Positions 59,692 through 64,000 of a DNA stretch of 64,000 nt are shown here, in pieces. The position numbers were made by a program, and so were the translations under genes. Under the pieces are notes generated by a model. The model was not told the origin of the DNA and ran no database searches. It was given only the letters and a program-made list of their open reading frames with translations. Source of the stretch: Nostocoides_A vanveenii (GTDB taxonomy: Bacteria; Actinomycetota; Actinomycetes; Actinomycetales; Dermatophilaceae). Within the stretch, counting starts at the first letter, position 1. Each line of letters starts with the position of its first letter. Location of the stretch: positions 62,001-126,000 of the forward strand of contig NZ_BAAAPN010000057.1 in the NCBI RefSeq assembly GCF_039531165.1, given 5' to 3'.

Positions 59692-60723
59692 GTGGGCGCG
59701 AACGTCCCTGGCTGGCAGCCGCCGAACGACTTCGCGATCCCGCCGGGGGCCTATCGCGCCGTCGATCAGGCGGTCGGGAGCGTGCTCTACCAGACCTGGA
59801 CCCAGGAGATTGCCCGCGCTCTTGACCGGGCCGGCGCGAGCCTGCTGATCCCGCTAGCGAGTGTGGTGCAGATGGCTGCGTGCATCGGCCTCGCGCTCGC
59901 GGACTCGCTCCCGGCGACCTATGCGCTGGTCATCGCCCTGCAACTCGGCTTTGCCGTCGCCAACCCGACCTGGACCTGGGTGCTCGCTCGGGCCGTGGGC
60001 GACGACCGGATCGGCCAACTCGTCTCTGCCCAGCAGGCCCTGATGGCCGCCGCATCCCCGGTCGGCGCGGCAATCGGGGGCGTGCTGGTGCAAGCGCATG
60101 GCGATGCTCTCGTCTTTCTCCTGGACGCCTTGACGTACATCGTGATCGCGGCCGTGGCGTTGGGCATCCGTCCTCCTGAGCGCGGTCCGAACGCCTTGCC
60201 ACCCAGGGCGCGGGCCGAGAGCGAGCGCGGCCGACTTCGGGTTCTGGCAGGCCGCGACCGGCGCCGGGGCCCTGGCCGGTGCGCTGGCCGCGGGCGCGCT
60301 CGCGACCGATCGGCAGCGGATCCACGCGATCCTCATCGCCCTGACCACGATCGCCGCGGGGCTCGTGGGAATCGGGTTGGCGCCCACGCTGACCTGGGTC
60401 TTCGTCCTCGGCGCCGTCCTGGGCCTGGCGAATGCGGTGAGCAATGCCGGCTTGTTCGCGGTCTTCGTGGGATCGCAGCCGAAGCCCGGGGCCGGGCGCT
60501 CGCCCTACTGGGCGGCCTGGCTCGGGCCACGTCGCTGCTCGCCCTCGTGCTCGGTGGCCTCGCCGGTGCCACGCTCGGCTCGCGCCTGAGCTTCGTGGTC
60601 CCGGGCGGGGCGGGACTGGTGGTTGCCGCGTGGGCGTGGCGCGGCATACGGCAGGCACTGCGTGCCGAGCGAAAGTTGCCGACGAAGCTGAACCCACCCG
60701 ACGACGGGGCTGCACCGGCCTAG
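59692..60723 (+). pseudogene. MFS transporter remnant with lost N-terminus
   Basis: The frame from a GTG at 59692 starts with unrecognised sequence (NVPGWQPPNDFAIPPGAYRA), then enters an MFS protein in mid-helix: AGASLLIPLASVVQMAACIG, LQLGFAVANPTWTWVLARAV, PVGAAIGGVLVQAHG. Near 60200 the frame changes to FGFWQAATGAGALAGALAAG and LTWVFVLGAVLGLANAVSNA, then near 60490 back to GRALALLGGLARATSLLALV. The first helices and a central segment are missing. The 3' end runs into the 22-bp repeat locus. Confidence 0.7.
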
Positions 60724-60746
60724 CCCACGCAGAGCGTGGGACCCAG
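60724..60746. repeat. Dispersed 23-bp hairpin element, copy 2
   Basis: CCCACGC-AGA-GCGTGGG followed by ACCCAG is the exact reverse complement of 7800-7822. It interrupts the 22-bp repeat family, with degenerate units on its left (60684-60720) and four good units on its right. Confidence 0.7.
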
Positions 60747-60840
60747 ACGAAGCTGAACCGGCCTGTCGACGGGGCTGTACCGGCCTTTCGACGGGCCTGA
60801 ACCGGCCTGTCGACGGGGCTGAACCGGCCTTTCGACGAAG
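60746..60840. repeat. 22-bp tandem repeat array, second locus
   Basis: Four 22-bp units of the form GACGGGGCTGAACCGGCCTT or GACGGGCCTGAACCGGCCTG plus TC follow one another, then GACGAAG. They are the same family as 32983-33140 but more divergent between units, and continue degenerately leftwards into the MFS remnant. Located before convergent dedA. Confidence 0.85.
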
Positions 60841-60871
60841 GAGGGGCGGGGCTGGCGGTGCGGTGAGGCGC

Positions 60872-61519
60872 TCAGGCGGCGTCGAGGGCGCGGCGCGCCT
60901 CGCGCCGGTGCTTCAGGAACTCCAGCACCATCGGGATGACGGAGACGGCCACGATCAGCAGGATCACGGCTTCGAGGTGGTCCTTGAGCGACGGGAAGGC
61001 TGAGCCGAGGAAATAGCCGGCCAGCGTCACGCCGGTTGCCCAGAGCACGGCGCCCACGCCGCTCCAGACGAAGAAGTGGCGTCGTTCCATCTTGCCGACA
61101 CCGGCGACGACGGTGATGAAGGTGCGCACGATCGGGACGAAGCGCCCGAGCACGAGCGCCTTGGCGCCATACCGATCGAAGAAGTCGTGGGTCTTGTCGA
61201 AGTTGGCCTTGTTGATGAAGCGGCCCTGACGCTCATAGAGCGGCGTGCCGACGGCCCGCCCGATCTCGTAGCCGACGACATTGCCCAGGAAGGCCGCGAT
61301 CGAGAGGATCAGGCAAGCGCTCACGATGTTGAAGTGCAGCGTCTTATTGGCGATGAACAGGCCGACGGCAAAGAGCAGTGAGTCGCCCGGCAGGATCGGG
61401 AAGAGCAGCCCGCATTCAACGAAGACGATCGCCGTGCTCACCCAGAAGAACTGGTTGCCGAATCGCTCGAGCAGCCAGGCGGGGTCCATCCAGTTCGGGC
61501 CTAGGGTGGGCATCATCAC
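60872..61519 (-). CDS. DedA family membrane protein
   Basis: 215 residues; three consecutive ATGs at 61519, 61516 and 61513. DedA/VTT features: FVECGLLFPILPGDSLLFAV, FLGNVVGYEIGRAVGTPLYE, FDRYGAKALVLGRFVPIVRT and FITVVAGVGKMERRHFFVW, then VLWATGVTLAGYFLG. DedA proteins are lipid flippases or scramblases needed for membrane homeostasis, including undecaprenyl phosphate recycling in relatives. The 197 bases upstream hold no recognisable gene. Confidence 0.9.
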   Translation of the reverse strand: MMMPTLGPNWMDPAWLLERFGNQFFWVSTAIVFVECGLLFPILPGDSLLFAVGLFIANKTLHFNIVSACLILSIAAFLGNVVGYEIGRAVGTPLYERQGRFINKANFDKTHDFFDRYGAKALVLGRFVPIVRTFITVVAGVGKMERRHFFVWSGVGAVLWATGVTLAGYFLGSAFPSLKDHLEAVILLIVAVSVIPMVLEFLKHRREARRALDAA

Positions 61520-61716
61520 CCGTCAAGGGTAGTTGGGCGAGCCTGGGAACTTCCTGTATGCCTGCTTGCGCGGCCGTATGACTGTCCGCTCCCGTCCGCG
61601 CGACCCACCCTCGCGTATTCGGTTGCGTGAGCGCTTGCGCCGGGCCCATTCCCGGGGTTGAGTGGGGTGCCGGGCCGCGTCCGCGGCCGGACCAGCATTG
61701 CGACAAGGGGTAGGCA

Positions 61717-63351
61717 GTGACACGAAGCACACACATTCGCCGGGGCGCGGGAGTTCTGGCTTTCGCCATGGGGGCGAGCCTGTTCGCCGCCGCGGGGCCA
61801 GGTCAGGCCGCGCCGACGACCCGCGAGAGCGCGGTCGCGCCGGCCGCATCGGCGGCCCAAGGCGACCAGGTCCAGGCGCCGATTCCGGCCCTGAACTGGC
61901 AGCGCTGCCCGGATCTGCCCAAGACCTATCAGTGCGCGACGGCGAAGGCGCCCCTTGACTACGACAACCCCAGCGGACCGACGGTCCTGCTCGACCTGCT
62001 CAAGGTTGCCGCCACCAAGCCCAGCCAGAAGATCGGCACCCTCTTCGTCAACCCCGGCGGGCCAGGCGGCAGTTCGCGCGGCTTCGCAACGATGGCGGGC
62101 GACATTCTCGGCACGACGGTCAAGACGCGTTACGACGTGATCGGCATCGACCCCCGGGGCGTCGGACCCCACACCGAGATGGTCTGCCGCACCGACGCGC
62201 CCGTGCCGCCCTACTCACCGCTGTCCTTCCCCGACAGCATCGCGGCCTCCAAGGTCGTATGGCGCCAGGCCGAGTGGGCGCGGGCCGCCTGCATGAAGAA
62301 CCCCGCCGCCATTGTGCGGCATATGTCGACGGCCGACACGGCCCGCGACATGGACCTGATCCGGCAGGCCGTGGGTGACCAGAAGCTCTACTACTACGGC
62401 GTCTCCTATGGCACCTACCTCGGCGCCACCTATGCCTCGATGTACCCAGGCCGGGTCGGGCGCTTCGTCGTCGACGGCGTTCTCGACCCGGTCGCGTGGG
62501 CCACCGGCGACTCGCTACCCGCCACGCAACCGTTCTCGACCCGCCTGCGCAGCGCCAAGGGCGCTGCCGAGGCGATGGTCTCGGGCATGCGCGAGTGCGA
62601 CCGGCTCGGCAAGAGGTCGTGTGCCTTCGCCGGTGGCGCGTATGCCAAGTGGCTCAAGCTCGTCGACCTGGCCAAGGCGGGCAAGCTCACCGCCAATGGG
62701 GAGGTCATCCCCTACCCGAACCTCATCGGCGGCGTGCTCGGTTTCCTCTACGGCCACACCTACTCTGGCCTGGACGTCATCTTGCAACAGCTGTGGGCTG
62801 AGAATGTCGCCAAGTCCGGCCGTGTCGCCTCGGATGCCGCATCCCGGCTCGCCCAGTCGGCCACCGCCATCGCGGATGCTCCCTACCAGGCCCCGCAAGC
62901 CCGTACCTCCACGGTGCGTGACGCCTTCAGCGGGGTCGCCTGCTCCGACACCCGCAACCCGGAGAACCGTGCGGACTGGTGGCGCGCCGGCGTCGCCCAG
63001 GACAAGCAGTACCCGTGGTTCGGTTCGCTCTGGACATGGGCCAGTGCCACCTGCGCCAAGTGGCCCATCGTGACCAAGTCCGACAGCTACTTCGGACCCT
63101 TCGGCGGCCCGACGGCCAACCCGATCCTCGTCGTGGGCAACACCTACGACCCGGCGACGCCGATCCATGGCGCGCGCAAGGTCGCCAGCCTGTTCGAGAA
63201 GTCCCGTCTCCTGACGTATGACGGCTGGGGTCACGGCGCGCTCGGCAACTCGTGCGTGACGGCGGCCTTCGACCGCTACTACGCGACCGGCGCCCTCCCG
63301 GCCGTCGGTGCGACGTGCACGATGGACGCACCGCTGTTCAGCGCCAGCTGA
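61717..63351 (+). CDS. Secreted alpha/beta hydrolase, tripeptidyl aminopeptidase-like
   Basis: 544 residues from a GTG with AAGGGG upstream. The signal peptide (HIRRGAGVLAFAMGASLFAA, cleavage near QAA) precedes a domain with LNWQRCPDLPKTYQCATAKA, LFVNPGGPGGSSRGFA (oxyanion loop), YDVIGIDPRGVGPHTEM, nucleophile YYYGVSYGTYLGATYASMYP, Asp in VVGNTYDPATPIHGARKVAS and His in GWGHGALGNSCVT. This is the Streptomyces/mycobacterial family of secreted tripeptidyl aminopeptidases and CaeA-type esterases. A strong hairpin follows. Confidence 0.9.
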   Translation: MTRSTHIRRGAGVLAFAMGASLFAAAGPGQAAPTTRESAVAPAASAAQGDQVQAPIPALNWQRCPDLPKTYQCATAKAPLDYDNPSGPTVLLDLLKVAATKPSQKIGTLFVNPGGPGGSSRGFATMAGDILGTTVKTRYDVIGIDPRGVGPHTEMVCRTDAPVPPYSPLSFPDSIAASKVVWRQAEWARAACMKNPAAIVRHMSTADTARDMDLIRQAVGDQKLYYYGVSYGTYLGATYASMYPGRVGRFVVDGVLDPVAWATGDSLPATQPFSTRLRSAKGAAEAMVSGMRECDRLGKRSCAFAGGAYAKWLKLVDLAKAGKLTANGEVIPYPNLIGGVLGFLYGHTYSGLDVILQQLWAENVAKSGRVASDAASRLAQSATAIADAPYQAPQARTSTVRDAFSGVACSDTRNPENRADWWRAGVAQDKQYPWFGSLWTWASATCAKWPIVTKSDSYFGPFGGPTANPILVVGNTYDPATPIHGARKVASLFEKSRLLTYDGWGHGALGNSCVTAAFDRYYATGALPAVGATCTMDAPLFSAS

Positions 63352-63365
63352 CCTAGCCGCACGCC

Positions 63366-63405
63366 CGCGTGGCCCCGACCGGTTGCCGCCGGCCGGGGCC
63401 ACGCG
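63366..63405 (+). terminator. Strong hairpin terminator
   Basis: CGCGTGGCCCCGACCGG pairs with CCGGCCGGGGCCACGCG around TTGCCG, with a single mismatch in the stem. It begins 15 bases after the peptidase stop. There is no T-tract, as often in high-GC actinobacteria. Confidence 0.8.
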
Positions 63406-63495
63406 GTTGTCCGCGCTCGGCACGGGCTGGTCAGGCTCGCCGCCCGGCCAGTTAGCATTTCGTTCGCCCCGTGGTCGCCCTCTCCAGGAGCCGTC

Positions 63496-64000
63496 ATGCC
63501 CCGCACCACTGTGCGTTCCCTCCGCCCGTTTGCCGTGTGCGCCGGCGCCGCGCTCGCGCTCGCCGGGTGCGGTGCCGCTCAGGGCCCGGCCGGCTCGGCG
63601 TCGACCTCCGCGACCACGAGCGCCGCCACCTCGAGTGCCACGTCGTCGTCGGCGACCACGTCGTCGGCCTCCGCGATCCCCGCGGCGTGCATGAAGGGCA
63701 CCGTCGCGACCCACACGGACGGCAAGCTGACCATCGGGACCGACACCCCGGCATACGGGCCGTGGTTCTCCGACAACGACCCGGCCAACGGCCGCGGCTA
63801 CGAATCCGCCGTCGCCTACGCGATCGCCGACAAGCTCGGCTTCGCGCCCGGCGATGTGAAGTGGGTGACCGTGCCCTTCAACAAGGCCGTGCTGCCCGGC
63901 GCCAAGGATTTTGACTTCGACGTCAACCAGGTCTCGATCACCGATGCGCGCAAGAAGGCCGTCGACTTCTCCTCGGGCTACTACGACGTCGTGCAGACGG
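63496..64000 (+). CDS. Amino-acid-type ABC transporter substrate-binding lipoprotein (5' part)
   Basis: The ATG at 63496 follows CCAGGAG and the frame is open to the window edge (168 residues). The lipobox LAGC is at about residues 23-26, then a Ser/Thr/Ala linker to residue 62. The domain begins GTVATHTDGKLTIGTDTPAY and GRGYESAVAYAIADKLGFAP, followed by VPFNKAVLPGAKDFDFDVNQ and VSITDARKKAVDFSSGYYDV, matching periplasmic-binding family 3 (cystine, glutamine or arginine type). Permease and ATPase genes presumably lie beyond the window. Confidence 0.9.
   Translation, partial: MPRTTVRSLRPFAVCAGAALALAGCGAAQGPAGSASTSATTSAATSSATSSSATTSSASAIPAACMKGTVATHTDGKLTIGTDTPAYGPWFSDNDPANGRGYESAVAYAIADKLGFAPGDVKWVTVPFNKAVLPGAKDFDFDVNQVSITDARKKAVDFSSGYYDVVQT

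Noticed and set aside
1..64000. GGCATAC as a polar chromosome-segregation (KOPS-like) signal
   Set aside because: Copies are about equally frequent on both strands, whereas such signals are strongly strand-biased.
1..64000. Insertion sequence, prophage or integrative element
   Set aside because: No transposase, integrase or phage protein motif was seen, and no tRNA or attachment-site duplication.

Overview
The window is a stretch of a high-GC actinobacterial chromosome. The best guess is order Micrococcales, in or near the Intrasporangiaceae/Dermatophilaceae. The grounds are the dnaK-grpE-dnaJ-hspR operon, an HspR-type operator before clpB, a PIG-L deacetylase of the mycothiol type, an LprG/P55-like lipoprotein-transporter pair, a secreted tripeptidyl-aminopeptidase-like hydrolase, very GC-rich codon use and many GTG/TTG starts. 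No rRNA, tRNA, CRISPR array, insertion sequence or prophage module was recognised. The family placement is inference.

Layout. 0-2.5 kb: end of dnaK, then grpE, dnaJ, hspR and a terminator. 2.5-9.4 kb: a YidE/AspT-type transporter, a secreted beta-propeller protein, a broken acyltransferase, a DUF4230 protein, a MOSC protein, a RraB-like protein and a dead PIN toxin gene. 9.4-14.4 kb: a response-regulator/thioredoxin-reductase-like fusion, three damaged or short genes (hypothetical, sigma-like, nitronate monooxygenase) and an intact VapBC pair. 14.5-24.9 kb: HspR-regulated clpB, a DUF2207 protein, a zinc-ribbon propeller protein, glgP and a chimeric luciferase-like/FMN-reductase pseudogene. 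25-34.8 kb: FUSC protein, SWIM-type solenoid protein, histidine phosphatase, LprG-like lipoprotein with MFS pump, META lipoprotein, GrpB protein, a 22-bp tandem array, alpha/beta hydrolase and exonuclease III. 34.8-44.6 kb: SDR pseudogene, secreted glycosidase-like protein, pyrE, GreA-like protein, methyltransferase pseudogene, lemA, a MarR/ABC exporter pair, a C45 acyltransferase and an exported intradiol dioxygenase.

44.7-59.7 kb is the most coherent metabolic block. A minus-strand operon encodes a GabT-type omega-aminotransferase, a KGSADH-type aldehyde dehydrogenase, a class III CoA-transferase and a glutaryl-CoA-dehydrogenase-like enzyme. Beyond fic and a PucR-type regulator lies a second minus-strand operon with ATGA overlaps: amino-acid permease, NylB-like serine hydrolase, ATP-grasp ligase. 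A PIG-L deacetylase and a second NylB-like hydrolase follow. Together they suggest uptake and hydrolysis of an amide or peptide of an omega-amino acid such as GABA or 5-aminovalerate, transamination, oxidation to a dicarboxylate, CoA activation and decarboxylating dehydrogenation. The role of the ATP-grasp enzyme there is unexplained. The window ends with an MFS remnant, a DedA protein, a secreted peptidase and a truncated substrate-binding lipoprotein.

Two window-wide patterns stand out. Eight genes are disrupted by frameshifts, nonsense codons, truncations or deletion-fusion, while housekeeping genes are intact. The word GGCATAC/GTATGCC occurs about once per kilobase on both strands, roughly ten times the expectation from base composition. 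Several families of intergenic inverted and tandem repeats also recur at distant loci.
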